Shown piece after piece: positions 7,176 to 16,900 of a stretch of 64,000 nucleotides of DNA. The stretch lies in NCBI GenBank assembly GCA_020637335.1, contig JACJWC010000011.1:1-64000 (forward strand). The letters run 5' to 3'. The DNA comes from Acidobacteriota bacterium (GTDB taxonomy: Bacteria > Acidobacteriota > Holophagae > Acanthopleuribacterales > Acanthopleuribacteraceae). The position numbers were made by a program, and so were the translations under genes. A model generated the notes under the pieces. It did no database searches, was not told the origin of the DNA, and saw only the letters and a program-made list of their open reading frames with translations. The stretch's first letter is position 1, and the number at the start of each line of letters is the position of its first letter.

Positions 7176-9266
7176 TTAGCGAAAATCCGGGTTTTCCATT
7201 AGATTTGGGTTGGTTTTGGCGAGTTGGTTGATGGCGTGACTGCAACCCCAGCGTTTTTGTAGGCATTTTTTTAGGAGTTGGTCTGGGACGCATTCTGCGA
7301 ATTTGAGGCCTGATTCCATTTCAGGTGACAAGGTTGGGGCTATTCGTTGTTGGGCCATTTGCAGAACTTTGGGCCAAACTGCTTGGAATTGGGCGCCGGA
7401 CCTAGCTTCGGACTCTACAAAATACACGCTGGGCTGGGTTTTAAGCCCGCAGTCGGTTAAACACTGGGCCAACAGGAGGTTGGCGAGGCTGCCCGCAAAG
7501 GTCCAGAGTTGGATGGACTTGGCGCGATTGACCATCAATAAACTGGCCGGATCTAAACCAGCCATATCCTGGCGCAGCTCACTCAATAAATTGCTGGCCC
7601 GTTGCGATAAGGTGCAGCCCAGTTCTGCACCCAACAACACCTGGCGACATGCCTGGGCCAATTCGAAATGGATGGCTGGGCCGGATCCGCGCCACATACT
7701 CCGGCCGTTGCCCGGTAAAGGTTGGACCTGAACCTCCTTGCGTTGCCAGTCCACCGCTTCTACTTTCCAACCGCGCCCGCCCAGCGAAATCACCGGTAGG
7801 TGCTCCTTTGCAAAAAAATTGGCCGGATCGACTTCTCCGATTTCAGTCCTTCCATACAAAACCTTTAACAAGAGCGGAGCCATAAAAACCGAGAACAAAG
7901 CATTAAAGAAACGGAACCCATACTGTTTTTCGCCTTGCTCACCCATCATCCAAACCCCCTGGTCCGAAAATAGGATGCCTTGATCCAACAGGAACTTGAT
8001 GAGCTCTTCCTTTTGAGCGCCCATTTCTTTTAGGGCTGGCCAACTTTTTAAAGGGTTTTCCCAATTGGATGGGTTGAGTTGATCTTCTTGAAGCGTAAGC
8101 GCCATGACTTGCTGGGCCAGAATATGATACGGCAAGGCAGGTGGCACAATCGGCTCGACAAAACCTGTCCCCCACAAATGGATCAAACCCGCCGCTTGCA
8201 GGAAGCGCATTTCATCGGTCGCTAAAAACAGGCAATTGGCATGGGTTCCGGCCCGCCTTCCCGTGCGCCCCAATCGCTGCAAAAAACCAGCGACTGTGGA
8301 AGGTGAATCGATTTGGATGACCCGGTCCAAATCCCCCACATCGATGCCCAGTTCAAGCGTGCTCGTCGCAACAATCACGCAGTTTCGCGATTCAGAAAAG
8401 GCGCGCTCGGAAATGGCCCGCTCCTCCTGGCTGAGCGAACTATGCGAGGCAAAGGTTTCCACTTCACGCGCTCGGAGCAGTGCAGTTAAACGTTCAACCC
8501 CACTGCGGCTATCGACAAAAACCAAACGTTTTTCGCCCTTATGCAACTGGGCGATGACTTGCGCGGCATTCTCGTAAGACCCCACAAAATCAAGGATCAC
8601 TTCAGGCTTGGCCCTTGGTCCCGCAGGTGGACAAATGACCCTGCCCGGCCGTTCTGCATCGCCCTTAAACCACGTCAACAGTCCTTCTGGGTTGCCGACC
8701 GTTGCCGAGAGTCCCACCCGTTGAATGGGGAATGCGCTGATGGCCTGGATCCGCGAAAGGACGGCCGACAGGTGCCACCCGCGATCATCCCCACCAAAGG
8801 CATGGATTTCATCCACGACCACGGCGCGGATTTGGGTGAAAAATGTCCGATGATTGAAGGTCCGACTCACCAACATCACTTCCAGGGATTCGGGAGTGGT
8901 AATCAAAATATCGGGCGCATCCAGGCGAATTTTTTTGCGGTGTGCCTGACTCAAATCACCGTGCCAATACCGCGCGGATCTGCCTACCAACCCGCATAAA
9001 TATTCAATGCGATCGCTAAGATTGTTGATCAGCGCTTTTAACGGGCATAAGTACAAAACCGAAAGCGGCTGCCAGTGTTCCGACAACATCCGGGAAAGAA
9101 GCGGAAAGAGCGCTGCTTCTGTTTTTCCACTGGCAGTTGGCGCAACCAAAAGGGCATCTTCACCGGCTAAAAGGGGCGGAATGGCGCTTTTTTGCAAGGG
9201 TCTCAGATGGGACCAACCCAAAGAGTTGGTGATGTGATACGTCAGGGCCGGATGCAGTTGGCTCAT
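7176..9266 (-). CDS. brxHI: BREX type 2 Lhr-like DEAD/DEAH helicase BrxHI
   Basis: This 696-aa SF2 helicase has APTASGKTEA (motif I, 42-51), TTPESLE (Ib, ~123), DEIH (motif II, 152-155), SAT (motif III, ~185) and QRLGRTGRR (motif VI, ~340). The C-terminal ~330 residues resemble the extra domains of Lhr-type helicases. In type 2 BREX, BrxHI is the helicase of the set; its precise action on phage DNA is not established. The start codon overlaps the brxD stop by 4 bp (9263-9266), so the two are coupled. The identification rests on the helicase type plus the exact gene order with brxD, pglZ, pglY, pglX and pglW. No inactivating change is seen. Confidence 0.92.
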   Translation of the reverse strand: MSQLHPALTYHITNSLGWSHLRPLQKSAIPPLLAGEDALLVAPTASGKTEAALFPLLSRMLSEHWQPLSVLYLCPLKALINNLSDRIEYLCGLVGRSARYWHGDLSQAHRKKIRLDAPDILITTPESLEVMLVSRTFNHRTFFTQIRAVVVDEIHAFGGDDRGWHLSAVLSRIQAISAFPIQRVGLSATVGNPEGLLTWFKGDAERPGRVICPPAGPRAKPEVILDFVGSYENAAQVIAQLHKGEKRLVFVDSRSGVERLTALLRAREVETFASHSSLSQEERAISERAFSESRNCVIVATSTLELGIDVGDLDRVIQIDSPSTVAGFLQRLGRTGRRAGTHANCLFLATDEMRFLQAAGLIHLWGTGFVEPIVPPALPYHILAQQVMALTLQEDQLNPSNWENPLKSWPALKEMGAQKEELIKFLLDQGILFSDQGVWMMGEQGEKQYGFRFFNALFSVFMAPLLLKVLYGRTEIGEVDPANFFAKEHLPVISLGGRGWKVEAVDWQRKEVQVQPLPGNGRSMWRGSGPAIHFELAQACRQVLLGAELGCTLSQRASNLLSELRQDMAGLDPASLLMVNRAKSIQLWTFAGSLANLLLAQCLTDCGLKTQPSVYFVESEARSGAQFQAVWPKVLQMAQQRIAPTLSPEMESGLKFAECVPDQLLKKCLQKRWGCSHAINQLAKTNPNLMENPDFR

Positions 9267-10579
9267 AATTCCAAGTCGATGTCGTCAAGGGGATTCCCAG
9301 CGCGGGCCGCTGATTCTTGGGCCGACAATTCGTGGTTGGCCACGGTCAGTTGGTAATGGGTATTGGGATCAAAATCGGGGAACTGATCCACCCGATCCAA
9401 AACTTCGGCAACCCACTTCTTGAGGAAGAGTCTGGGCGCGACGCCCGCTTGACCGCCCAATTCACCCGTAATCGCGCGGGCCAACCGTTGCAATAAATCA
9501 TCATTGGCCAATTGCTCGATCCGGTCCGGGTGGGCACTGACCTGAGCAAATAAGTGTCGCACTCGAACACCCACTTCAATCAGGCGGTTGAGATCAAAAC
9601 CACTCAAGCGAATCTGAACGGCGCGCGGGTTATCAAAACGTGCCTCCGTCTGGAAATCCGTTTGTAGGCGCTGGGCCAACGGGGGCAATCCGCGGATCCC
9701 TTTGGGTCCATCAAAAAAAGCTGCTGTTCCTGTGATCAACACATAAAGATTGGGGAACCGACCCTTATCCAACTCGTCCAACCACTGCCGTAAGGCATTG
9801 AGGCTTTTCTCGCGGCCATCCCGACGGAAACGCTGCAACGTCTCCACCTCATCTAAAACCACCACCAACCCGGCATAACCCAAATCCTTTAAAAGGGCCA
9901 AAAGTCCCTGCAGAAAGGTCAGCGCGCCAAAATGGTCGATATCGCCCTTTAACCCGGCAAAACGTTTAACCGAAGCCGAAACGTTGGGCTGACCAGCCAA
10001 CCAGGCGGCCAATCCCTCCGCAACATCATCCTTCTGTTCCAGCAGTGCACGATGGTAGCCGCGTACCCCTGCTGCAAAAAGGGGTGCGAAATCGGAAATG
10101 CTTTTCAAGCGCTTTTCGACCGCCTGAGCCACCGCGGACTCAAAGGCAGAATCATCCGTATCTGAACCCTGAGAAACCGTCTCTTCTACATCGAAAAGCC
10201 AGGCATCCAATAGACCACGGAAGGCCCCGTGTTCTAATTCGCGGGTGGCCATTTGTTCCATAAAGCGGCGATACACCGTCTCCAAATGATGCAGTGGCGT
10301 TTCCGTTTCCGAGATTTGAATTTCACTGGTCGCAAAGCCCAAATGTTGGGCCTGCTCTTGGAACCATCTGGAAAAAAACGTTTTCCCACTGCCATATTCG
10401 CCGCGCAGCGCTTTGAACTGGCTGCTGCCCGCCTTGACCAACCCCAATTCTTCCAACAAGGTGGGGGCAAACCGATCGAGTCCAACGGCCAACGCACCCA
10501 ACCCGCGTTTGGGCACCGTGCCGCGCCGTAAGGCATTCAGAATCTCTTTGGCTCGACCGTCAGAAATGTTGGGAATCAC
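9263..10579 (-). CDS. brxD: BREX type 2 AAA ATPase BrxD
   Basis: This 438-aa P-loop ATPase has Walker A GEYGSGKT (60-67), Walker B VVVLDEVETLQ (~238-248) and a late sensor-like LITGTAAFFDG. The N-terminus ISDGRAKEILNALRRGTVP is the conserved leader of this family. The start is GTG at 10579. The codons upstream stay open in frame but have no better start. It overlaps brxHI by 4 bp. Upstream it should follow pglZ directly, but here 870 bp with a toxin-antitoxin pair intervene, and a copy of its first ~33 codons remains next to pglZ (11312-11409). Its transcription may therefore now depend on read-through across the insert or on a promoter in 10580-10798. The protein is full length and all motifs are intact. 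Confidence 0.92.
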   Translation of the reverse strand: MIPNISDGRAKEILNALRRGTVPKRGLGALAVGLDRFAPTLLEELGLVKAGSSQFKALRGEYGSGKTFFSRWFQEQAQHLGFATSEIQISETETPLHHLETVYRRFMEQMATRELEHGAFRGLLDAWLFDVEETVSQGSDTDDSAFESAVAQAVEKRLKSISDFAPLFAAGVRGYHRALLEQKDDVAEGLAAWLAGQPNVSASVKRFAGLKGDIDHFGALTFLQGLLALLKDLGYAGLVVVLDEVETLQRFRRDGREKSLNALRQWLDELDKGRFPNLYVLITGTAAFFDGPKGIRGLPPLAQRLQTDFQTEARFDNPRAVQIRLSGFDLNRLIEVGVRVRHLFAQVSAHPDRIEQLANDDLLQRLARAITGELGGQAGVAPRLFLKKWVAEVLDRVDQFPDFDPNTHYQLTVANHELSAQESAARAGNPLDDIDLEL

Positions 10580-10659
10580 TACCCGCTCCCCGAAAATTCT
10601 GGTTTTTAAGAAGATATCACATTTAGGGTAACCGATCGTTCATCTCAAATTGGATCAGG
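10482..10659 (+). repeat. 178-bp direct repeat, brxD-proximal copy (pglZ/brxD junction duplication)
   Basis: This segment covers the first ~33 codons of the working brxD plus ~80 bp beyond its start, which is a degenerate copy of the pglZ 3' end. It aligns without gaps to 11312-11489 with about 14 mismatches by my count (~92% identity). Together the two copies bracket the toxin-antitoxin genes. Confidence 0.92.
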
Positions 10660-10715
10660 TCGCCTCGATGAAGGCATATGCATGTGTTACGATTGAATGG
10701 TGAAGGTGTCCTGTG

Positions 10716-10727
10716 CGCGATTTCGCG
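10716..10727. promoter_or_regulatory. Palindrome upstream of antitoxin, possible autoregulatory operator
   Basis: CGCGA-TT-TCGCG is a perfect inverted repeat 71 bases before the antitoxin start. Antitoxins of this kind often bind palindromes in their own leader. The assignment is positional only. Confidence 0.3.
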
Positions 10728-10798
10728 GCCAATCATGGTGAAGATGCACCTAAAAAACATCCTTCGGGGTAAAGATTTGCAAGCATTGAGGTAAGGAC

Positions 10799-11023
10799 AT
10801 GAAGATTAAGGACCTAATCAATGAAGCCGAATCTTTGCCGGTGGAAGAGCGCGCGATTGTGGTTGACTCACTGCTTCGCAGTCTAAATCCACCAGAGCCG
10901 GAAATCGACAAGAAGTGGGCGGCAGTTGCTCAAAAGCGTCTGGAAGAGATTCGTTCGGGTTTGGTTGCAGCCGTCCCCGGCGAGCAGGTCTTTGAGAAGA
11001 TCTGGAAAAGGTTCGGTGGGTGA
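10799..11023 (+). CDS. Antitoxin of addiction-module (TIGR02574-like) family
   Basis: This 74-aa acidic/basic helical protein has the typical pattern of the 'putative addiction module component' antitoxins: an N-terminal helix (KDLINEAESLPVEERAIVVD) followed by a 'DSLLRSLNPPEPEIDKKW' segment and a basic helical tail. These neutralise ParE/RelE-type partners by wrapping around them. ATG is preceded by AAGGA at 5 bases. The stop overlaps the toxin GTG (GTGA). It lies on the strand opposite to BREX, inside the BREX operon, between the two copies of the 178-bp repeat. No separate DNA-binding domain is evident, so autoregulation, if any, would need the toxin-antitoxin complex. Confidence 0.88.
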   Translation: MKIKDLINEAESLPVEERAIVVDSLLRSLNPPEPEIDKKWAAVAQKRLEEIRSGLVAAVPGEQVFEKIWKRFGG

Positions 11024-11310
11024 TTTTTAACTTTCACCCGGACGCGGAGGCTGAGCTTTCAGAAGCCATTGAGTACTATGAGAACGTGGAGCCTGGCCTC
11101 GGGCAAGATTTTGCATTTGAAGTAAATTTGGCGATCCAACGCGCCATCGCTTATCCACGGGCCTGGGTCGTGCTCGAAGGAGAAATCCGGCGCTCATTGG
11201 TACGGCGATTTCCGTTTGGGATTTTGTACTCTGAAGAAGGGGATGGGATTCTGATTGTCGCGGTTATGCATTTGCATCGCGATCCGGGCTACTGGAAAAG
11301 TCGGATGTAG
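11020..11310 (+). CDS. ParE/RelE-superfamily toxin
   Basis: This 96-aa protein has the ParE-like fold signature: FHPDAEAELSEAIEYYE at the N-terminus, RRFPFGILYSEEGDGILIVAVMHLHRDPGYWKSR at the C-terminus (split here by about residue 70), with the RRFPF, AVMH and W positions typical of plasmid-stabilisation ParE proteins. ParE toxins poison DNA gyrase while RelE relatives cut mRNA; the target cannot be told from sequence. The start is GTG overlapping the antitoxin stop by 4 bp. The reading frame is intact, so the module is likely active and would penalise loss of this part of the BREX locus. Confidence 0.88.
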   Translation: MIFNFHPDAEAELSEAIEYYENVEPGLGQDFAFEVNLAIQRAIAYPRAWVVLEGEIRRSLVRRFPFGILYSEEGDGILIVAVMHLHRDPGYWKSRM

Positions 11311-11311
11311 A

Positions 11312-11409
11312 CCAACGGCAAACCTACCCAACCCGCGTTTGGGCACCTTGCCGCGCCGTAAGACATTCAGAATCTTTTTGGCTCGACCATCAGAAATGCT
11401 AAGAATCAC
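11312..11409 (-). pseudogene. Orphan 5' fragment of brxD left by the junction duplication
   Basis: The minus strand encodes ISDGRAKKILNVLRRGKVP, matching brxD residues 5-23 with substitutions, and keeps the GTG start position (11407-11409). The homology ends at the toxin gene. It is a duplicated remnant and not a gene. Confidence 0.85.
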
Positions 11410-11489
11410 AACCCGCTCCCCGAAAATTCTGGTTTTTAAGAAGATATCACATTTAGGTGAACCGATCGTCCATCTCAAATTGGATCAGG
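11312..11489 (+). repeat. 178-bp direct repeat, pglZ-proximal copy
   Basis: Second copy of 10482-10659, same orientation. This one contains the real end of pglZ (stop at 11453-11455) and a broken brxD start. The repeat begins one base after the toxin stop codon, so the inserted unit is 10660-11311. Confidence 0.92.
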
Positions 11490-13927
11490 AGTCGTTGGCG
11501 ATTGAAATGGACCAGTTGATCCTTGAGTTCAACCACAGGATAGCCATCAAAATTTAAAAGACGTTGCACCTTAAAAATGAAACCGCGCACGTTGCGTTCA
11601 TTCATTCGCATGGCTTGACCGACCCGACCCAGTTCACAGGGATTCTCAACCTGCAATAATTCGAGCAATGCACGTAACTGATCTTCGCGTAATTTGCGAT
11701 CCTGGTAGCGCTGGAGTTGAAGCGAATAGACGGGACTGAGGAACAAGGCATCAATCCAATCCGACTTGGCCACCTGGATAACTTCCAGCTTTTGCCCATG
11801 TTCCGGCGTTTGCGACCACCACGCCGGGCGCGCCAAAGTTCGAATCTGCCAGGGCTCGTTTAAATGGTAGCCCGCCCCAAAAACACCCCACGGAACGATG
11901 AGTTCCTGCGGGCTGGCACCGCCGTGATAACCCACTTTTTTACCTGAAACGTAGCGCAGCGATTCCGACCAAGGCAGAACCCAGGAGTGCCCCACCACCC
12001 GGTCACCAGAGACCAGGACTTCACTGGGCGCGAGCGCTTTAGTATCCGGTTTTCTATAACGTTCACCCCCGCCGGAGCTGGCAACCATTTCCGTCCCCCG
12101 CTCCAACACATGGCCGTGGTCGCTGACCAAAACCACCGCCCGGCCCGAAACCTGGGCCGATTGCAAAACCTTTTCCAAGATGGGCAGCCGGTCCAAGTCC
12201 CAACCCAACTCAAATTGCCCGCCTTTGGCCAATTGATCGTCAATCGCGTTGATCACCAAAGCGACCAATCGCTCAGTTGCGGACTCAATCCGCTCCAAAA
12301 CGGCCTGTTCTTCCTGTACCAGATCGACCTTGTGGAACAATTTGGCTGTAACCGCATGCCTTTCTGCCCAAGCCGAAAACCCTTTTTGTTCCTGGTCGGA
12401 TTGACCTTGAACCAATCGACCACACAACAAGCTGGCCCTGGATATTTCCGTCACACTGGGCAAAGCCGCAATCACCGGTTTGGATTCGGGCTTTTCCCAG
12501 CGGTTCCAGCCACGTTCCTCCAATTGAGTAGCCAATTGATAGAAAGCCGGCACACTCATGCCGTCCATGACCACCCAAACAACCGGGTGTTCTTTCAACA
12601 AGGGCAGGATAACTTGAGTCGAAAAATCTTCGATCGCAATGCCATAAGCGCCAACCGATTGACGCATACTCAAGGCTTCCACTAGTTTTGCAAATCCGGC
12701 ATTAAAGCGTTCGCGTTTCAGGGCGACCTGGTGCAGTAAACGATCGATAGCCGGTTGTAAATCCTTTTGACGTTGCCCCACCAACAGGGCATCGCGAATC
12801 AAATCGACCCAGGCCTGTTCACTGAGGTATGCATCGACCGAATTTGAGTTGGGTTCCGGCTGGACCAAGAAACGAGCAAGACGCTGGATGGACTGCCAAT
12901 CCGCCTCGCGTTTGTCGTCTTTGAGCTGGTGGCCTTGCAATTGATGCACAATCGCCTCAATTGGGTTCAGACCTGCCAAAGTGGGTTCTGCCAAAAAGGC
13001 GTCCAGGCGCTGGGCCAAGTCTCGCTCAGCCAAACGCAGACTCTCCGGCATTAACCTGCTCAAGTGGATAACCGATGACAAACCCAAATCCATAGCTATC
13101 GTCTGAGCCGCTTGTAACCCGTTCATTTGCTGAACCTTGGTCAATTTCAACCAAAATTGCCGGGTCTCTTGATACCAATCCTGCATCTCCTCGGTAGTGA
13201 GCCGGTTCCCGCCTAAATAGCGTTCCTCGCAACGGACCCGACTGGGATGATTGGGCGCAAGTAACAACAATTCGTTGAGTAGGCCCAGTGGAAGAATCTC
13301 AGCCACCCGGCCCGCCGCCAAAAGTGGATCCAAATGGCGTGCCCAGCGGCCCAAGCGTTCGGCCAAAAAACCAGCAAGATCGCGGCGCAAACCCTCAGGC
13401 GTTTTTAACCAGGCTTCGGCCTGGAATTGAGTGCACCATTTCAGGAAGGACTGGCCCCAAGGCTCATTTTCGGACCAGCCCAGATAGTGCTGAAGCACAC
13501 CCCGCCAGGCCAATTCGGCGCTGATTACCATCCCATTACTCTTGGCAAAGAACCGCGGATCCACGTTTTCAAGTGCTTCCGCCATCCATCTCACTTGGAA
13601 AAGTTGTGCATCCAATTTGAGCCGGAAGCGGTCCTTCACGGCAGACCACGGGTTGAGCCGTTCCAAATGACTTTTTGCAAGCCGGGCTCTGACATCAAAG
13701 CCCAGCGCGTCCTCAGCAAGGTTGGTCAGCAAAACAACAGGACCTGCATTGGGCAAAAGGGCTTCCCGCACGGCCAGCGGACTGGTGGCCCAACAAATGG
13801 TCCAGGTGCGGTCCTGGACCTGAACCTCAGTGGGTCCATCCCAAGCGCCTTCCCAGAACACGCCAATCACATCTGCCAAATGACCGTGTCTTTCAATCAA
13901 GCGGTGAATGCGTTGGACCTGGCTCAC
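11453..13927 (-). CDS. pglZ: BREX alkaline-phosphatase-superfamily protein PglZ
   Basis: This 824-aa protein carries the PglZ domain. A metal-site strand WVVMDGMSVPAFYQLA is at ~448-463, and VVLVSDHGHVLERG, with the conserved DHGH, is at ~595-610. GYHGGASPQELIVPW (~680) is the typical C-terminal motif of the phosphatase-like fold. PglZ is the one gene common to all BREX types and is needed for exclusion; its enzymatic target is not settled. Its start overlaps the pglY stop by 4 bp (13924-13927). The C-terminal ~60 residues form a helix-rich tail, and the last codons lie inside the duplicated 178-bp repeat. The N-terminal ~400 residues are helical and of unknown role. Confidence 0.93.
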   Translation of the reverse strand: MSQVQRIHRLIERHGHLADVIGVFWEGAWDGPTEVQVQDRTWTICWATSPLAVREALLPNAGPVVLLTNLAEDALGFDVRARLAKSHLERLNPWSAVKDRFRLKLDAQLFQVRWMAEALENVDPRFFAKSNGMVISAELAWRGVLQHYLGWSENEPWGQSFLKWCTQFQAEAWLKTPEGLRRDLAGFLAERLGRWARHLDPLLAAGRVAEILPLGLLNELLLLAPNHPSRVRCEERYLGGNRLTTEEMQDWYQETRQFWLKLTKVQQMNGLQAAQTIAMDLGLSSVIHLSRLMPESLRLAERDLAQRLDAFLAEPTLAGLNPIEAIVHQLQGHQLKDDKREADWQSIQRLARFLVQPEPNSNSVDAYLSEQAWVDLIRDALLVGQRQKDLQPAIDRLLHQVALKRERFNAGFAKLVEALSMRQSVGAYGIAIEDFSTQVILPLLKEHPVVWVVMDGMSVPAFYQLATQLEERGWNRWEKPESKPVIAALPSVTEISRASLLCGRLVQGQSDQEQKGFSAWAERHAVTAKLFHKVDLVQEEQAVLERIESATERLVALVINAIDDQLAKGGQFELGWDLDRLPILEKVLQSAQVSGRAVVLVSDHGHVLERGTEMVASSGGGERYRKPDTKALAPSEVLVSGDRVVGHSWVLPWSESLRYVSGKKVGYHGGASPQELIVPWGVFGAGYHLNEPWQIRTLARPAWWSQTPEHGQKLEVIQVAKSDWIDALFLSPVYSLQLQRYQDRKLREDQLRALLELLQVENPCELGRVGQAMRMNERNVRGFIFKVQRLLNFDGYPVVELKDQLVHFNRQRLLIQFEMDDRFT

Positions 13928-16900
13928 GGCTCATCCCATTCAAAAATAACTTTCAAGTTGGCTTTATCTTTGTGCTTTTGCAATTCCTGCAAAGCTGGCG
14001 CATATCCTTTGACGACATGGGAATGGTGGGTCACACCTTTTTTCACGGTTTGCGGGGTGGGAACCGCCTCAACAGGCGTATCTTTCTGAATGTGCTCTAA
14101 CCTTTTGGAAATGAACCGACTCGATTCTTCCTGCAGCATTTTCAGAAACGGACCTAATGCAACGGCGAGTTCATCCTGTTTCAAGTGTTGAATGGTATGG
14201 TTGCGATCCCAACGGGTTTCCAGGTTCTCGGAGGTCAATAATCGCCAGGCATTTCCCAGCAACGACCAGTCCGCCCGGCGCAACTCTTCGCCGAGCTTAA
14301 GGCTTTGGGTGAAACTGCGGGCCATGGCTTCAAAACTGGTTGGTGGTTGAAATTCTGCCAGCACCCGGACCTGATCCAGCTTCTCTGCCTTTTCCAATGC
14401 GTTCATCAGATGAGTACAGGCCAACGCGGTTTGGTAGCGTGGGAAGGTTTGCGGATCTTCGCCCACATGGAGGATCGCCTGTTCCAAATCCTTACCAAAC
14501 GGGGCCCAGCTCTTTTTCATCAATTCGTCGCGGATCTGGTGATGAAAATCGTTCAGGCCAGCGGGGTCGGGGGTCGGGGCAAACGTCCAACCAAACAAGA
14601 TCCCGCTATGTAAAACGGCCTTTTGCCAAAGGGCTGGATCTGGCAATTGTTGACCGACCAATACCCAGTGATCATCCAAAACCAGCCCTTCCGTTTGGTT
14701 GGGCGGAATGGTTTGGTGCCCGTCTTGGAACCCGGAGTGGGTTGCAGTCGCCACGGCCAACAGAATTAAGTTCTCCACCTCTTTTGGCAATCCGCGTTTG
14801 CCGTGTCCATCCAGGCCTTGACGTAATTCGGCGACCGTTTTACCTTCCAATCCGCCACAGCCGCGGATCAGGGTGTTTTCCCAGAAGCGATTCCAGGTCA
14901 ACGCGTTTTCGCCCATCGAACCCAACTGGAGCGGGTTAAGGATGCCCGCCAGAACTTTGCGCATGGGGCGGTCTTCAATGACCCGACGCTGATCGGGTGA
15001 AAGAATCGTTTTGCGCAGGTCCGGCCAGATTTTGCGCAAGAGGTTGCGTTTAAGCTCCATCTCGAATTTGGGATGGTCGGGATACTGGAAGCTCATGGCC
15101 TGATCGAGCAAACCTTCAAATGCATCACGCAAATTGGAAGCGGCCGGTGAACGCAGCTCCAAGCCGGGGTCCAAGGATTGGAAATGGTCTTCAAAGGGGA
15201 TCGTATCATCCAGATTGGCCTTGCTTTCCGCATCGCGAAACACGCCGTAAGCCGCCAATAACGCATTGTTCAAGGCCTGGTTCAAGGCACTTTGTTGGTT
15301 CTCCAGCAGACCGCGTGCTGCAGCCCGATCAACTTCGGTCAAATGCGGCGTTTCCTTGCGGAATGTTTCCTCACTTTTGAGCAATTGGTCCAAAATCACC
15401 AATTTGCCCAAATCGTTCTGGCGTTTGGTACTGAAAAAGGCCGGTAACCAGACCAACGTCTTTTGCGGCCCCAAATTGCGCATCTTTTGAACCGTCTGAT
15501 AATCATCACTGGGACTGTGGGTGGCGTCGTCAAACGGATAATCCACCAACAAGCGCCAAACCGGTCCTTCATTTAAAAACCGTTCGCTGGCCATCTCGCG
15601 CACATTGCCAAAAACCAGTTCCACCTCACGCGGCGTGTTGCGCCACAAAATCGGCGTTTTCCGGTCGTACAGTTCGTCGGCCACCTCGTCTGGAATACCC
15701 ATGGCCTGGTACAAGAGCCGTTTGATTTTCATCTGGCGGGCACCGGGATTATCGTATTTGGCCGCATTGCGAATAATGCTTTCCGTATCCACCCCGACCA
15801 ATTTCACGTTGATGACCGGGTTGTGATCGCCGCTCAACTTGATCTCACCCACCTGAGCCGCCCATTGGTTCAACTTATGGGCCACCAGCCCGGCCTCCTG
15901 ACCGGGAATTGGCGACTTAATGGTGCCGTGATTGAGCGCAGCCAAGCGGCTGGGCGTGAGGTTTTTAAACGGCCCTATTTCCGGGACCAAAGCTGAAAGA
16001 ATCAGGGTTTTAGCCAAGCGCGCATCATTAATAAAAGCCTTCGCCACATCTGGGTTGACTTGGTCTAAGTGCTGGTGCTGGACTTGGTATTTCTCTTCCA
16101 ATAACGGGCGTAACTTGTGTTCCCATAAGCGTTTCCCGGCCTCGAAACTATCGGCCATTTGCTGGCTAAAGGCCTCAATCCCCTCGGCAAAAATATCGTA
16201 GATATCGCCCATGGGAATCACGGTTCCCAACTGCAGTTGATCGCCGGCCTTGTTCAACAGGCGATACAAAACAAAGAGCGCAGTCCGTTCCCGTTGCAGA
16301 ACAGAGGAGAGCGCGACCAACGCCTCGATCAAGGCCGGACTAAACGGATACACCTTGCGAAAATCGGCCAGGTGATAGTTGCGCCCCAACAGGGTGTCCA
16401 AACTGCTTTTATCCATGCTTTTAAGCGTTTCAAATGCGCGGTCAATTTCAGCGCGCGCGCCTTCGGAACGCGGCCGCAAGACCCGTTTCTCGACGATTTC
16501 CGGCAGGTTCTTATCGGCCAGGGTAATCGTTTCGTAACGGCCTTTCCAATAGGCGAACATATCGTCGAAGCGGGCCTTCTCCACACCCGGCAAATTGTCA
16601 CCGACCAGTTCGGACAAGTCCCGTTGGCGCGCAATGAAACTGATCAGCGGAACCGGCCGATTGCCCACCTGGCTCTCGACCAATTTGGAGAGTTTCTGGA
16701 CTTCTTCAGCCAGGAACTTTTGGTCTGCTGCCTTGCCGGCCAACCACAGGATCAGCTCGTCCAGGAAGAAGACCACCCCATCAAAGCCTGCATGGACGGC
16801 GTGTTGGCTGATGATGGCCAATCCTTCATCCAGGCTCAGGTAATGGGCATGTCCACTTTCCTGCGCACGGGTGAAGGCTTTAAAAAAGGTATTGCTTAGG

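Noticed and set aside
11194..11478. 94-aa minus frame starting like BrxD
   Set aside because: It is the duplicated brxD 5' fragment read on into antisense of the toxin gene. It is a by-product of the 178-bp repeat and not a second brxD.
13427..14089. 220-aa plus-strand frame antisense to pglZ/pglY
   Set aside because: It is antisense to two conserved coding ends with a 4-bp overlap, and no ribosome site or domain was found.
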